The notes: generated by a model from the letters alone, not told the origin. Positions 28,580 to 40,734 are shown, counted from the first letter of the stretch. The stretch: 62,526 nt of DNA from Gammaproteobacteria bacterium DTU037 (GCA_001513025.1 LFRZ01000120.1:23305-85830), one strand, 5' to 3'. Made by a program: numbers and translations.

Positions 28580-29072
28580 GGTCAATCCTTCAAAGAAGAG
28601 TGAAGTGAGTTTGAGCACCGACTGCCCACACACAACCTGCTATCGCTGGAAGTTTAAATTGCGGGTTAGCTTCCGCTTGGAGTGCCGATAATTGACTAGA
28701 ACACTGTGTCTTTAAAGAATAGGGCGCGATCAGATAAAAATGGCTGCTGCATTAAGTTGTGATATCGTCAACCTAACATCCGCAAACGCGACTCACTGTA
28801 GTGAGTTATCTGATGCATCAATGATGCATACTGCTTCCCCGTCCCTCAGGACAACAACGATCCAGTCGCAACCTCGTCACAGCATCTTTTGGATGTTGTT
28901 AACACAAAACTACTTAGGAGATACTCTTAAGTAAGCTTTGGAACGCGTATTAAGGCGTTCTGGCTAGCGGGAGCGGGGCTATAATGCACCCTAGAAGCGC
29001 GTTCGTCAAATGTTTTGTAGTGTTGTTTTATTTTCACTACATAAAATTGAAAAGAGGGTGAAAGCCGTCCGC
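28580..29072. promoter_or_regulatory. aceA upstream region with several palindromes
   Basis: No gene in 493 bp. Symmetric elements: ACTCACT-GT-AGTGAGT (28791-28806), the 10-bp palindrome TGATGCATCA (28811-28820) followed by a repeat TGATGCAT (28822-28829), and ACTTAGGAG/CTCTTAAGT (28912-28932, one mismatch). These look like operators but I cannot name the regulator. A plus-strand TATAAT (28980-28985) with a poor -35 points toward a GTAGTG/CACTAC hairpin near 29018-29041. Confidence 0.45.
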
Positions 29073-29888
29073 TTAATCCAGTACTTCAACTTTTATCTGT
29101 AACTGGCTGGTTTCTTGTCCTGTGCTATTACGCTGTTGTAGAAAACCATCTTGATGCTGCTGGTTATCTTGGCTGCTAGCACTGACATTGATCCACTCAC
29201 CCAAGCGGCCGCTGACACGACTGGAGGTGCTTTGGGTCTCAATCACATTGTTGTATTGCTGACTGCGCCGATCATTTTGGCTGTTGATCTCAAGTTGTAC
29301 TTGATCGCCGTGCACCGTTGCGGTGACATAAAAGCCTTGATTAACTGAGCGGTACTCGATGTACTCTTGGATGTGCCCATATTGATCGTAGCGGCTTGAG
29401 CGCTGTGGGATACTTTGCCCGACTTGAAGCAGAGCGGCAGAGCCTTCGAGGGTTTGCACTGTTTGGAGTGAGGTGTCGCGGCCTTGCGTATTGTTGCGAA
29501 TAATGCGTATGCGGTCTTGGCCTTGTTGCTCACCTTGACCAAGTGTTATTTCGCCATGGCGCCCGCCAATAGAACCGTCAGTGTGGTAGCCGCGCTCACT
29601 GTTATGTTGATTACCTTGGCTGTCGACCGTGATTAATAAGCGGCGAGGCTGGATATCAATACGTTCCAGCACCGAGCGTAACTCAGCTATTTTATCCTGA
29701 CTGGCATTCACAATCAGTTGATTACCATAGGCGCTTGCTCGACCATCGCTACCTAATACTGATTGAGCTACGGGTAAAATATCTTGTGCCATGCGAAAGT
29801 TGAGTTGAATCACCTCACTGGCAGCCTGCGCTAGCGTACTGCTGCACAGCAGCAAGATCAGTGTGCAAAAGCGGGTTAGGGCGCGCAT
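29073..29888 (-). CDS. Secretin N-domain protein, exported, not a full secretin
   Basis: 271 residues: signal peptide (1-23, cleaved near AQAAS), then a Secretin_N-like fold (about 25-85: IQLNFRMAQDILPVAQSVL, NQLIVNASQDKIAELRSVLERID). The rest is Gln/Ser/Arg-rich beta-type sequence with no secretin pore domain. Pseudomonads have such short secretin-like proteins near purB/aceA; the function is unknown. ATG with GGAG nine bases upstream. Confidence 0.75.
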   Translation of the reverse strand: MRALTRFCTLILLLCSSTLAQAASEVIQLNFRMAQDILPVAQSVLGSDGRASAYGNQLIVNASQDKIAELRSVLERIDIQPRRLLITVDSQGNQHNSERGYHTDGSIGGRHGEITLGQGEQQGQDRIRIIRNNTQGRDTSLQTVQTLEGSAALLQVGQSIPQRSSRYDQYGHIQEYIEYRSVNQGFYVTATVHGDQVQLEINSQNDRRSQQYNNVIETQSTSSRVSGRLGEWINVSASSQDNQQHQDGFLQQRNSTGQETSQLQIKVEVLD

Positions 29889-29960
29889 AACGGCATACTC
29901 CGTAGATTGACATCGCTATAGTTTTTACTTGCTATCGGACTGATACTCGTGGTGCAAAGC

Positions 29961-29987
29961 GCGAGCAGTGCCGCTGCACTTGCTCGC
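29961..29987 (-). terminator. Hairpin after the GNAT gene
   Basis: GCGAGCAGTGC (29961-29971) pairs with GCAC-t-TGCTCGC (29976-29987) with one bulge, about 45 bp beyond the GNAT stop. Short, weak U-tract. Confidence 0.45.
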
Positions 29988-30033
29988 ATTCTCAGTTATT
30001 GCTGCGCTGTTGTAGAGTAAAACCGCTTAGGGA

Positions 30034-30459
30034 TTATTGGCTATTGCGCAGCATCTCAATATGCGGAATACCCGCTTCAAGAAATTCATCACTGACTACA
30101 GTAAAGCCTAAGCGCTCATAAAAACCTGCCGCATGCACTTGGGCAGTTAACATTTGCTGGGTTAAGCCTTTACGCTCTGCTTCTTTGACTGCGGCCATTA
30201 GCAATTGTTCGCCGATATGCATGCCGCGCCAGTCTTTTAAAACGGATACACGGCCAATACAGCCGTCGGCTAATAAGCGTGCGGTACCGATAGCAAAATC
30301 GCCTTCATAGGCAAGAAAGTGGGTCGCGGTGGCATCATCGCTATCCCATTCTTGTTCTGGGGTGACGCCTTGCTCTTGGATAAAAACGCTTTCACGAATA
30401 CGACGTAAATCTGTATTGTCTTTATGCCAGTCGGCAATGCGAATCTGCAAATCACTCAT
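30034..30459 (-). CDS. GNAT-family N-acetyltransferase
   Basis: 141 residues. Acetyl-CoA motif A is seen as VSVLKDWRGMHIGEQLLMAAV, followed by AQVHAAGFYERLGFTVVSDEF typical of the ElaA/YjcF-like GNAT branch. Substrate unknown. The start overlaps the end of the L16 hydroxylase gene by 8 bp and has GGAG seven bases upstream, so the two are co-translated. Confidence 0.88.
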   Translation of the reverse strand: MSDLQIRIADWHKDNTDLRRIRESVFIQEQGVTPEQEWDSDDATATHFLAYEGDFAIGTARLLADGCIGRVSVLKDWRGMHIGEQLLMAAVKEAERKGLTQQMLTAQVHAAGFYERLGFTVVSDEFLEAGIPHIEMLRNSQ

Positions 30460-31636
30460 CGATACACTCCAGGCTTCCTTGTTTAATTAGTTCGCAGAGT
30501 AAAGTGCTGGCCTCTGCATCATTGATCCAAGGTTCTAAATTATCCATATGCATGGCATCAGCGTCACAGAGTAGATCTAATAATGGCACTAAATGCTCAC
30601 TTAAAATACGACTGTTACCACTGACAAAAAATACCACAGCAGGTTCAGTATCGAGCTGTATATGGCTCCAAGCAAAACGTGCTGTTGGATTACGAGTAAA
30701 TACAGCACCTTGGTTCAGGGTATCTTGCAATTCATCTGCGCTAATGTCACTACCGACCAATAGATCAGGGTAGCGAGGCTCAGTCATATGCTGGCCAAAC
30801 CAGGTGAGCAACATGCGATCATCATCCAGTTGCTCGCTGATTAACTGACGTAAACGCTGGATATCTTCTGGGCGAATACAGTTAGGATTGCTCACCGGCG
30901 ACATCGTTGCATCGCCATAGCGTTGCTCATCGGGTAAGAAACGTGCAACAAAATCAGCATAGTGGGTGACAGCTTCAGCGGTTGACGGTGCGCGAAAGCC
31001 TACCGACCAAGTCATGCAGTCGGTTTTTGCAATGCCCCAATGTGCTAAACGTGGCGGTAAATAGAGCATATCGCCGGGTTCTAACACCCACTCATCGGTT
31101 TGTTCAAATTCTTTTAGAATGCGCAGGTCAGGGTGTTCAAGGATGGCGCTTTGGTTGTCGCACATTTGACCAACTTTCCAGTTGCGCTGGCCTTCAGCTT
31201 GCAGCAAAAATACATCGTAATTGTCATAGTGCGGGCCGACACTACCACCTGGAACAGCAAAACTGATCATTACATCATCAACGCGCCAGCTCGGCAGGAA
31301 CTTAAAGTGCTCAAGCACTTCAGCCACCTCCGGACTAAATTGATCAACGGCCTGGACCAATAATGTCCAGTCACGCTCAGGTAGGGTGCTGTAGGTATCG
31401 TCCTCAAACGGGCCTTGCTTTAGCTGCCACGGCGTTTCGCCATGCTCTAAAACAATACGCGACTCAACCAGTTCTTCGAGTGAGAGTCCAGCGAGGTCGT
31501 TGCCATCTAGCGGGCTGACAAAGTGAGGTATGGCTTGGCGGATCAATAGCGGCTTTTTTTGCCAATAATCGCGCAGAAAAACGTCGGCACTGATGCCACC
31601 TAAAATCTCAAGCGGTGTATTAAATGGGGTAGACAC
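30452..31636 (-). CDS. roxA: Ribosomal protein L16 arginine 3-hydroxylase (JmjC-type)
   Basis: YcfD/RoxA-family Fe(II)/2-oxoglutarate oxygenase that hydroxylates an arginine of ribosomal protein L16. Iron-binding HxD...H: GPHYDNYDVFLLQ (His, Asp) and LAHWGIAK (His); C-terminal dimerisation/winged-helix part from about 260. 394 residues. GTG start at 31636. It lies downstream of purB past a strong terminator, and upstream of the GNAT gene. Confidence 0.92.
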   Translation of the reverse strand: MSTPFNTPLEILGGISADVFLRDYWQKKPLLIRQAIPHFVSPLDGNDLAGLSLEELVESRIVLEHGETPWQLKQGPFEDDTYSTLPERDWTLLVQAVDQFSPEVAEVLEHFKFLPSWRVDDVMISFAVPGGSVGPHYDNYDVFLLQAEGQRNWKVGQMCDNQSAILEHPDLRILKEFEQTDEWVLEPGDMLYLPPRLAHWGIAKTDCMTWSVGFRAPSTAEAVTHYADFVARFLPDEQRYGDATMSPVSNPNCIRPEDIQRLRQLISEQLDDDRMLLTWFGQHMTEPRYPDLLVGSDISADELQDTLNQGAVFTRNPTARFAWSHIQLDTEPAVVFFVSGNSRILSEHLVPLLDLLCDADAMHMDNLEPWINDAEASTLLCELIKQGSLECIDE

Positions 31637-31660
31637 GTGACTGATTCCAAAATAAGCACT

Positions 31661-31691
31661 GAAAATAAAACGCCCGGGTTTAGCCGGGCGT
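31661..31691 (-). terminator. Terminator of purB
   Basis: ACGCCCGG (31670-31677) / CCGGGCGT (31684-31691) with a six-base loop; on the minus strand followed by TTTTATTTTC. Confidence 0.9.
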
Positions 31692-31717
31692 CAAAACACT
31701 GAAATAGCTAAAGAGGA

Positions 31718-34007
<2,290 letters not shown>

Positions 34008-34011
<4 letters not shown>

Positions 34012-34625
34012 GGTCGGCGTGCATTTAACTCGTTGAGCATCGCGCTGCGCTTGGTCAGTAAGTGCCAGCGCCGTCCGCCCAGTTGTCGCCATAGGCGCGC
34101 CGAACGAATTCCCGCAAATAGCAGCGCGCGTACTTTGGCCGCGGTGGCGTCTTGCTGCAGAAAACGCATATCACCATGCACCTGAATACGCTGCTTAAAA
34201 GTGCTTATGGTGTCTTGATAGAGTGCGCCAAAGGATGAGGCAATAGTATCGCTGGATAGGCCATAGAGTTCGACTTGCTGTTCGATTCTCGGTAAGCGCT
34301 GGCCAGCAATCTCGAGCAAGTCATCGCGGCGCGAGAATTGTTTCTCTAAGCTGAGCATAGACACCACGTAGCGTAAGCTTTCGCGCGGCAAGTTATCTGT
34401 TTTACGCTCTAAGATGGCTTGCAGTAACTTGTAGCCTTCGCGCAGGCCTAGGTCATCACCGCCATACACATCAAGGGTGGTGTCCGGGTTGCGCACTAGC
34501 AGGGTTTTCAGCATATAGGCCAGTGCCGCATCACTGACTTGGCCGCTATGCGCAAGTTTATTGACCAAGGCTGCGGCTTGAAAAACACCGGCCAAAGCGG
34601 TCATTTGTTCTTGAAGTGGAGTCAT
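34008..34625 (-). CDS. hflD: High-frequency lysogenisation protein HflD homologue
   Basis: 205-residue all-helical peripheral membrane protein. Markers: [21 protein letters not shown] at the N-terminus and [28 protein letters not shown] near the C-terminus. In E. coli it affects lambda CII stability; the native role is unclear. Overlaps mnmA by 4 bp and the EamA gene by 4 bp, the usual mnmA-hflD-purB neighbourhood. Confidence 0.92.
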
Positions 34626-35740
34626 GGTCGTTGAATACTCTCATCCCAAGGGCTACAGGCTTCAATTACGCCACCGCCGAGGCAAACATCATCGGCATAA
34701 AACACAATAGATTGGCCTAAGGTCACGGCGCGTTGTGGTTGCTCAAAGGTGACCAAGTAGCCATCAGGCGTCTGCTCAATAGAGCACGCCTGATCGCTTT
34801 GGCGGTAGCGTACTTTGGCGGTTAGAGTATTGAGATCATCAAGATTGACTGGGTTGATCCAGTTGACCTCGCGAGTCAGTAAGGTGCGCGAAAATAGCCA
34901 AGGGTGATCGTTACCTTGACCCACAATCAATACATTACGCGCGAGGTCTTTGGCTAAGACATACCACGCCTCTTCACTGGCATTTTTTAAGCCGCCAATA
35001 CCTAAGCCTTGGCGTTGGCCAATGGTGTGATACATCAAGCCATTGTGCTGGCCCAGTTCTGTGCCGTCAGTGGTTTCAATCACACCTGGCTGCGCAGGCA
35101 AGTACTGCTTAAGAAAGTCGGTAAAACGCCGTTCCCCAATAAAGCAAATACCGGTGGAGTCTTTTTTCTTGGCGGTAATTAAGCCGTGTTGCTCGGCCAG
35201 CTCACGCACCGCAGGTTTTTCATATTCGCCGACCGGGAAGAGTGATTTGTGAATTTGCTCACCACCCACCGCATGCAAGAAATAGCTTTGATCTTTATTG
35301 CTATCGACACCCTTAAGCAATTGACTATGGCCATCAATATCACGACGACGCACATAGTGACCGGTGGCAATCAAATGCGCGCCCAGCTGTTCTGCGTAAT
35401 CGAGAAAGGCTTTAAATTTGATTTCACGATTACACAGAATATCGGGATTAGGCGTACGTCCCGCTTTATATTCTTCAAGGAAGTGCTCAAAGACGTTATC
35501 CCAGTACTCGGCAGCAAAATTGGCCGTGTGTAATGTAATCCCTAAGGTATTGCACACCGCTTGGGCATCGGCGAGGTCTTCTTTGGCAGTACAGTATTCA
35601 GTACCATCATCCTCCTCCCAGTTTTTCATAAATAACCCTTCCACTTGATAGCCTTGCTGGATCAGCAACAAAGCCGCAACAGAAGAATCAACACCGCCGG
35701 ACATGCCGACAATTACACGGGTTTCAGAAGGAGTATGCAT
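34622..35740 (-). CDS. mnmA: tRNA-specific 2-thiouridylase
   Basis: Thiolates U34 of tRNA-Lys/Glu/Gln using sulfur relayed by TusE. PP-loop [15 protein letters not shown] (residues 13-27), catalytic cysteines in [13 protein letters not shown] and [12 protein letters not shown], and the C-terminal beta-barrel ([12 protein letters not shown]...[11 protein letters not shown]). 372 residues. Heads mnmA-hflD-eamA; about 80 bp follow the Nudix gene. Confidence 0.97.
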   Translation of the reverse strand: MHTPSETRVIVGMSGGVDSSVAALLLIQQGYQVEGLFMKNWEEDDGTEYCTAKEDLADAQAVCNTLGITLHTANFAAEYWDNVFEHFLEEYKAGRTPNPDILCNREIKFKAFLDYAEQLGAHLIATGHYVRRRDIDGHSQLLKGVDSNKDQSYFLHAVGGEQIHKSLFPVGEYEKPAVRELAEQHGLITAKKKDSTGICFIGERRFTDFLKQYLPAQPGVIETTDGTELGQHNGLMYHTIGQRQGLGIGGLKNASEEAWYVLAKDLARNVLIVGQGNDHPWLFSRTLLTREVNWINPVNLDDLNTLTAKVRYRQSDQACSIEQTPDGYLVTFEQPQRAVTLGQSIVFYADDVCLGGGVIEACSPWDESIQRP

Positions 35741-35818
35741 GGCAATCTAAATAAGCTAATTAAAGAAAAATAGTTTAGCAGACTTGTGCCTCGCTAGGGA
35801 GAGCAGTGGCAGAGGGCT

Positions 35819-36262
35819 TTAGTTTTTAAACAGCTCCAAAGAAAAGCGTACGCCACTTAAATAATCCTCAACGCTGCGCAACACCATCGGGCTGCGCCAC
35901 AGCTCACGCTGCTCGAGTAATTCTTCATGACTGAGCCAGACTGGGCCAATAATACCTGTGTCCAATGTGTAATTGTCGCGTTGTTGCACTGCGTGACCAG
36001 CAAAACACACACGCTGATAGGTGATGTTATTGCTCGGAGCTTTATATAAATAAATACCTAGCAGGTGAGAAATCTCAATATCCCAGCCGGTTTCTTCTAA
36101 AGTTTCACGAATTGCTGCCTGAATTAGACTTTCGTCCATTTCTAAGTGGCCGGCAGGCTGGTTTAATACAGTGCGATTTTCAGCATGCTCTTTAACGAAC
36201 AAAAAACGGCCATCTCTTTCGATAACGGTGGCAACGGTGATGTGCGGAGTAAAGCGAGTCAT
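35819..36262 (-). CDS. nudJ: Nudix hydrolase (NudJ-like phosphatase)
   Basis: 147 residues with a perfect Nudix box, GHLEMDESLIQAAIRETLEE plus TG (G-X5-E-X7-REUXEEXGU, about residues 37-59). NudJ hydrolyses HMP-PP and various (di)phosphates in E. coli; that gene also lies next to mnmA. GAGGT six bases before the ATG. Symbol assigned from context and sequence style. Confidence 0.85.
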   Translation of the reverse strand: MTRFTPHITVATVIERDGRFLFVKEHAENRTVLNQPAGHLEMDESLIQAAIRETLEETGWDIEISHLLGIYLYKAPSNNITYQRVCFAGHAVQQRDNYTLDTGIIGPVWLSHEELLEQRELWRSPMVLRSVEDYLSGVRFSLELFKN

Positions 36263-36481
36263 AAGTAACCTCGGCAGATAGAAAGCTTAGGTAATGTTCG
36301 GATTATCGATACATATTTGTGTGAAATGTTCGAGATTGCACGATGTTAGACGTAGAAATAGCGGTAGTGGATGAATAGTTTGACTACAGCAATCTATTCG
36401 GCGATCGTTTAAAGAGTGTATGATACGCGCTGCACTGACTGCGCCACAGCGTTAAAAGCGCTCAAGCGAGTCAAATAGATA

Positions 36482-36583
36482 GCATGTGTGACTTTTTTTA
36501 TAGTACAGAGGTCATACATGCCGATTAAGTTTGAATTATCGCTGTCAGGCCACACGCGTGACAGCTTTTTAAAGACCACGTAA
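36482..36583 (+). promoter_or_regulatory. Candidate icd leader: start-codon-sequestering stem, 21-codon ORF, terminator-like hairpin
   Basis: A short ORF (ATG 36518, stop TAA 36581-36583; MPIKFELSLSGHTRDSFLKT plus T) has GAGG seven bases upstream and ends 15 bases before icd. Its ATG lies in an 11-bp stem, GCATGTGTGAC (36482-36492) with GTCATACATGC (36511-36521), one G-U pair. Inside the ORF, GCTGTCA (36541-36547) / TGACAGC (36559-36565) is followed by TTTTT, a terminator-like hairpin. The parts suggest translational or attenuation control of icd. Expression of the peptide is unproven. Confidence 0.5.
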
Positions 36584-36598
36584 ATGACGGAGTCCAGC

Positions 36599-37852
36599 AT
36601 GGGATACCAAAAGATCCAAGTGCCAGCCGGTGACAAAATCACCGTTAATGCAGATATGACTTTAACTGTACCAAACAATCCAATCATTCCTTACATCGAG
36701 GGTGATGGTATTGGTTCGGATATCAGTCCAGTAATGATTAAAGTGGTCGATGCCGCTGTAGAAAAAGCTTACGCAGGTAAGCGTAAAATTTCTTGGATGG
36801 AAGTTTTCGCCGGTGAGAAAGCTACCCAGGTTTATGATTCAGAAACTTGGTTGCCAGAAGAGACACTTAACGCAGTACGTGACTACGTTGTTTCTATCAA
36901 AGGTCCTTTGACTACGCCAGTTGGCGGTGGTATTCGTTCATTGAACGTTGCCCTACGTCAGCAATTAGACCTCTATGTTTGCTTGCGTCCAGTACGCTGG
37001 TTTACCGGTGTACCAAGCCCTGTTAAGCGTCCACAAGACGTTGATATGGTGATCTTCCGTGAAAACTCTGAAGACATCTACGCCGGTATTGAGTGGCAAG
37101 CAGGTACGCCAGAAGCTACAAAAGTAATCAAGTTCTTCACTGAAGAAATGGGCGTTACCAAAATCCGCTTTACTGAAAACTGCGGTATTGGTGTTAAGCC
37201 AGTATCAGAAGAAGGTACTAAGCGTTTAGTCCGTAAAGCACTGCAGTACATTGTGGATAACGATCGTGAGTCACTGACTATCGTACACAAAGGCAACATC
37301 ATGAAGTTCACCGAAGGTGCCTTCAAAGAGTGGGGCTACGAAGTTGCACGTGATGAGTTCGGTGCTGAGTTGCTAGATGGCGGTCCTTGGATGCAGTTCA
37401 AGAACCCTAAAACCGGCAAAAACGTTATCGTTAAAGATGCGATTGCTGATGCAATGCTGCAGCAGATCATCCTGCGCCCATCAGAGTATGACGTCCTTGC
37501 TACTTTGAACCTGAATGGCGACTACATCTCTGACGCATTGGCGGCACAGGTCGGTGGTATCGGTATTGCACCGGGCGCTAACTTGTCAGACAACATTGCA
37601 ATGTTCGAAGCAACGCATGGTACTGCACCTAAGTATGTTGGTCTGGATAAAGTGAACCCAGGTTCACTGATCCTTTCTGCAGAAATGATGCTACGTCATA
37701 TGGGCTGGTTAGAAGCCGCTGACTTAATCATCGACGGCATCAACGGTGCTATCGCTGCTAAGACTGTGACCTATGACTTTGAGCGCTTGATGGACGACGC
37801 TAAATTGTTGTCTTGCTCTGAGTTTGGCGATGCCATGATTGCAAAAATGTAA
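36599..37852 (+). CDS. icd: NADP-dependent isocitrate dehydrogenase
   Basis: TCA-cycle enzyme converting isocitrate to 2-oxoglutarate. 417 residues beginning [13 protein letters not shown] as in Pseudomonas Icd; ATG 36599 has GGAG six bases upstream (the ATG at 36584 precedes that site). Substrate/phosphorylation segment [13 protein letters not shown] with the serine modified by AceK in E. coli, [13 protein letters not shown], and the signature [13 protein letters not shown] are all present. Followed by a strong terminator. Confidence 0.97.
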   Translation: MGYQKIQVPAGDKITVNADMTLTVPNNPIIPYIEGDGIGSDISPVMIKVVDAAVEKAYAGKRKISWMEVFAGEKATQVYDSETWLPEETLNAVRDYVVSIKGPLTTPVGGGIRSLNVALRQQLDLYVCLRPVRWFTGVPSPVKRPQDVDMVIFRENSEDIYAGIEWQAGTPEATKVIKFFTEEMGVTKIRFTENCGIGVKPVSEEGTKRLVRKALQYIVDNDRESLTIVHKGNIMKFTEGAFKEWGYEVARDEFGAELLDGGPWMQFKNPKTGKNVIVKDAIADAMLQQIILRPSEYDVLATLNLNGDYISDALAAQVGGIGIAPGANLSDNIAMFEATHGTAPKYVGLDKVNPGSLILSAEMMLRHMGWLEAADLIIDGINGAIAAKTVTYDFERLMDDAKLLSCSEFGDAMIAKM

Positions 37853-37870
37853 TCAAAGCTGACGCTTAAA

Positions 37871-37900
37871 AAACGCCCCACTTGCTGGGGCGTTTTTGTT
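37871..37900 (+). terminator. Terminator of icd
   Basis: AAACGCCCCA (37871-37880) / TGGGGCGTTT (37886-37895), five-base loop, then T-rich TTGTTTG. Symmetric A/T flanks. Confidence 0.93.
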
Positions 37901-37949
37901 TGTATTTGACCAATGCAGGTACAATGCCTGATAAAAAGAGGAGAGCGTT

Positions 37950-38513
37950 ATGCCTGATGATGAGTTTTCTTTGTTTGCTCAGCAAATGCAGGGCGTGCGC
38001 CGTATCCATGTAGACTACGCCGATGTGGGTAAAGCCAAGCCCAATCGAGCAGTGCAGCAAATGAACCGTAAGAATGCTCTGCAATCAACGACTGAACAGT
38101 TGGTTGTGGATGGTTTATCTGATCAGTTCGTGTTAGATGTTGGCGCCGAAGAGATACTGTATTGGGCGCGTGACGGTGTGCAAGACAGTCAGTTACGCCG
38201 TATGAAAGCTGGGCTTATTGCCTTTGAGGGTAGCCTCGACTTGCATGGCATGAGTGTGGAAAAGGCGCGCACGACCTTGCGTGAGTTTTTAACTGAAGCA
38301 CTGCGTCTTGAAATACGCTGTGTGCGCGTGACTCATGGTAAAGCGGCACGCTTAGATGGTAAAAAACCTATGATAAAAAGTCATGTTAATACCTGGTTGC
38401 GCCAGCATGATAAAGTGCTTGGTTTTACCTCGTGCGCGGCCAAACATGGTGGTGCGGGCGCCCTGTATGTCTTGCTTAAGCGCCATATGTTGGATGGCCG
38501 CGATGAGGGTTAG
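37950..38513 (+). CDS. smrA: Smr-domain protein (SmrA-like, putative endonuclease)
   Basis: 187 residues: an N-terminal basic/linker part (1-85) and a C-terminal Smr domain (about 95-185) with LDLHGMSVEKARTTLREFL, VRVTHGKAA and AAKHGGAGALYVLL. Smr domains nick DNA or RNA; the physiological role is uncertain. GAGGAGAG precedes ATG 37950. Directly upstream of prmB, as in Pseudomonas. Confidence 0.88.
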   Translation: MPDDEFSLFAQQMQGVRRIHVDYADVGKAKPNRAVQQMNRKNALQSTTEQLVVDGLSDQFVLDVGAEEILYWARDGVQDSQLRRMKAGLIAFEGSLDLHGMSVEKARTTLREFLTEALRLEIRCVRVTHGKAARLDGKKPMIKSHVNTWLRQHDKVLGFTSCAAKHGGAGALYVLLKRHMLDGRDEG

Positions 38514-38552
38514 CAGTGGTTATTATCAACAGCACAGGACAGGTCAGTGAGT

Positions 38553-39443
38553 ATGTCTGGGTTAACAACACTGCGTGATTATATCCGCTGGGCGATCAGT
38601 CGCTTGAACCAAGCGCAGGTGTTTTTTGCGCAAGACGGGGATAATGTTTTTGAAGAAGCGCGGGCCTTGGTGCTCGGCAGTTTATATTTGCCTGACCAAT
38701 TGCATGATAAATATTTAGATTGCAACCTGCATGCCGATGAGCAAGTGCTGCTGCAGGCTGTGTTAAAAAAACGCATTGAGCAGCGTATTCCAGCGGCATA
38801 TTTACTCGGTGAGGCTTGGTTTGCTGGCCTGCTGTTTAAAGTGGATGAGCGGGTCATGATCCCTCGCTCGCCGTTGGCGGAGTTGATTGCACAGCGCTTT
38901 TCACCTTGGCTGATTAATATGCCGTTGCGTATTTTAGATTTAGGCACAGGCTCAGGCTGTCTCGGCATCAGTTGTGCGCTGGAGTTTCCAGAGGCTGAGG
39001 TGGTCTTGGCGGATATATCTGAGCCCGCCTTGCAGGTTGCAGCGGAGAATATTGCCTTGCATCAGCTTGAGTCGCGTGTACGCATCCAATACAGTGATAT
39101 GTTTGCCCAGCTGCAGGGGCAACGCTTTGACTTGATTATTTGTAAACCGCCTTATTTGTCTGCAGAGCAATGGGCGCAGCTGCCTCGCGAATTACACTAT
39201 GAACCAGAAGTTAGCAGCATTGCCAACAACGGCGGCCTTGAGTGTATTGAGTCTGTTTTGCAGCAAGCGGGCCAGCATCTGAACGACAATGGTTTGCTGG
39301 TCATTGATGTCGGGCCGCAGCGTTCACGCTTAATGGCGCTGTATCCAGAGATTGATTTTATTTGCTTAGAGCATCCGTACCCAGGTACTGATGTGCTGGC
39401 TTTAACGGCGCAGCAATGTGCAGCGTATCAAGCGCTCAATTAA
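38553..39443 (+). CDS. prmB: Ribosomal protein L3 glutamine methyltransferase (altered NPPY motif)
   Basis: SAM-dependent N5-glutamine methyltransferase of the HemK/PrmB family, 296 residues. SAM motif LDLGTGSGCLGI, helical N-terminal domain, PRSPLAELI, and LHYEPEVSSIANNGGLECI are family features. The catalytic motif, normally NPPY, reads KPPY (CKPPYLS, lysine at about 198), codon AAA at 39144. Activity may therefore be altered. Start: ATG 38553 with AGGT eight bases upstream; a GTG at 38547 is also possible. Position smrA-prmB-aroC is conserved. Confidence 0.9.
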   Translation: MSGLTTLRDYIRWAISRLNQAQVFFAQDGDNVFEEARALVLGSLYLPDQLHDKYLDCNLHADEQVLLQAVLKKRIEQRIPAAYLLGEAWFAGLLFKVDERVMIPRSPLAELIAQRFSPWLINMPLRILDLGTGSGCLGISCALEFPEAEVVLADISEPALQVAAENIALHQLESRVRIQYSDMFAQLQGQRFDLIICKPPYLSAEQWAQLPRELHYEPEVSSIANNGGLECIESVLQQAGQHLNDNGLLVIDVGPQRSRLMALYPEIDFICLEHPYPGTDVLALTAQQCAAYQALN

Positions 39444-39597
39444 TATCACTATTGCTGCCTGGCTGAGCCGGCGAGCCATTGCAGGCGGGCGCTAGATTGG
39501 CAAGCTCGCAGCACCTTGCAGTCGATTGCTAGGTGCCAGAAGCGACTGGGTACAGGTATACTCAGTCATTATTTTTAACGATTTCGGAGCAGCGTGT

Positions 39598-40689
39598 ATG
39601 TCCGGTAATACTTTTGGCAAGCTTTTTACTGTTACCACCGCTGGAGAAAGCCACGGTCCTGCCTTGGTCGCTATTGTTGACGGTTGCCCGCCAGGCTTGC
39701 CATTGTCTGCTGAAGACCTACAAAATGATCTTGATCGGCGCAAGCCAGGCACAAGCCGTCACACTACGCAGCGTCAAGAACCTGATCAGGTGGAAATCCT
39801 TTCTGGCGTGTTTGAGGGCTTGACCACTGGCTGCCCGATTGGCTTATTGATTCGCAACACAGATCAAAAATCAAAAGATTATTCAGCGATTAAAGATATC
39901 TTTCGTCCCGCGCATGCCGACTACAGTTATCATCATAAATATGGCCTACGTGATTACCGTGGCGGCGGGCGTAGCTCTGCCCGTGAAACAGCCATGCGCG
40001 TAGCCGCTGGTGCCATTGCGAAAAAGTACTTAGCCACTCAGGGCATTGTGGTGCGCGGCTATATGAGCCAATTAGGCCCCATCGAAATCCCCTTTAAGAG
40101 CTGGGATGCGGTGTATGAGAATGCCTTTTTTAGCCCTGATCCAAGTAAAGTGGCGGAACTTGAGGTCTATATGGATCAATTGCGTCGCGATCAAGATTCC
40201 GTCGGTGCAAAAATCACTGTAGTTGCTGAAGGTGTGATGCCAGGCTTAGGTGAACCTGTATTTGATCGTCTTGATGCGGACTTGGCACATGCTTTGATGA
40301 GCATTAATGCGGTTAAAGGTGTGGAGATTGGCGCAGGTTTCGCCTGTGTTGCCCAGCGTGGTACTGAGCACCGTGATGAGTTAACCCCCGAAGGCTTTAC
40401 CTCCAATCATGCTGGCGGTGTGCTCGGTGGTATTTCTTCAGGTCAGCCTATCATTGCCCATTTAGCACTGAAGCCCACCTCGAGTATTACTACGCCCGGT
40501 CGCTCGATTAATACGGCGGGTGAGCCGGTTGAAATGATCACTAAAGGTCGGCATGATCCCTGTGTCGGCATTCGTGCAACACCGATTGCCGAAGCGATGA
40601 TGGCGATTGTCTTGATGGATCATATGTTGCGCCACCGTGGACAAAACGCTGATGTGCAGGTCAGTACGCCTGTGCTTGCCCAGCTTTAA
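39598..40689 (+). CDS. aroC: Chorismate synthase
   Basis: Last step of the shikimate pathway (EPSP to chorismate), FMN-dependent. 363 residues from ATG 39598 (CGGAG upstream), starting [10 protein letters not shown]. Signatures [48 protein letters not shown] and [18 protein letters not shown] are complete. The upstream extension of 24 codons is not conserved. Confidence 0.98.
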   Translation: MSGNTFGKLFTVTTAGESHGPALVAIVDGCPPGLPLSAEDLQNDLDRRKPGTSRHTTQRQEPDQVEILSGVFEGLTTGCPIGLLIRNTDQKSKDYSAIKDIFRPAHADYSYHHKYGLRDYRGGGRSSARETAMRVAAGAIAKKYLATQGIVVRGYMSQLGPIEIPFKSWDAVYENAFFSPDPSKVAELEVYMDQLRRDQDSVGAKITVVAEGVMPGLGEPVFDRLDADLAHALMSINAVKGVEIGAGFACVAQRGTEHRDELTPEGFTSNHAGGVLGGISSGQPIIAHLALKPTSSITTPGRSINTAGEPVEMITKGRHDPCVGIRATPIAEAMMAIVLMDHMLRHRGQNADVQVSTPVLAQL

Positions 40690-40704
40690 GACGCTGCTTG
40701 AAAG

Positions 40705-40734
40705 ACATATGGTTGTCGAAACACAGCCATATGT
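40705..40734 (+). terminator. 12-bp hairpin between aroC and the MFS gene
   Basis: ACATATGGTTGT (40705-40716) / ACAGCCATATGT (40723-40734), one G-U pair, loop CGAAAC. No T-run follows, so either a weak terminator or an mRNA-stabilising hairpin. Confidence 0.5.
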
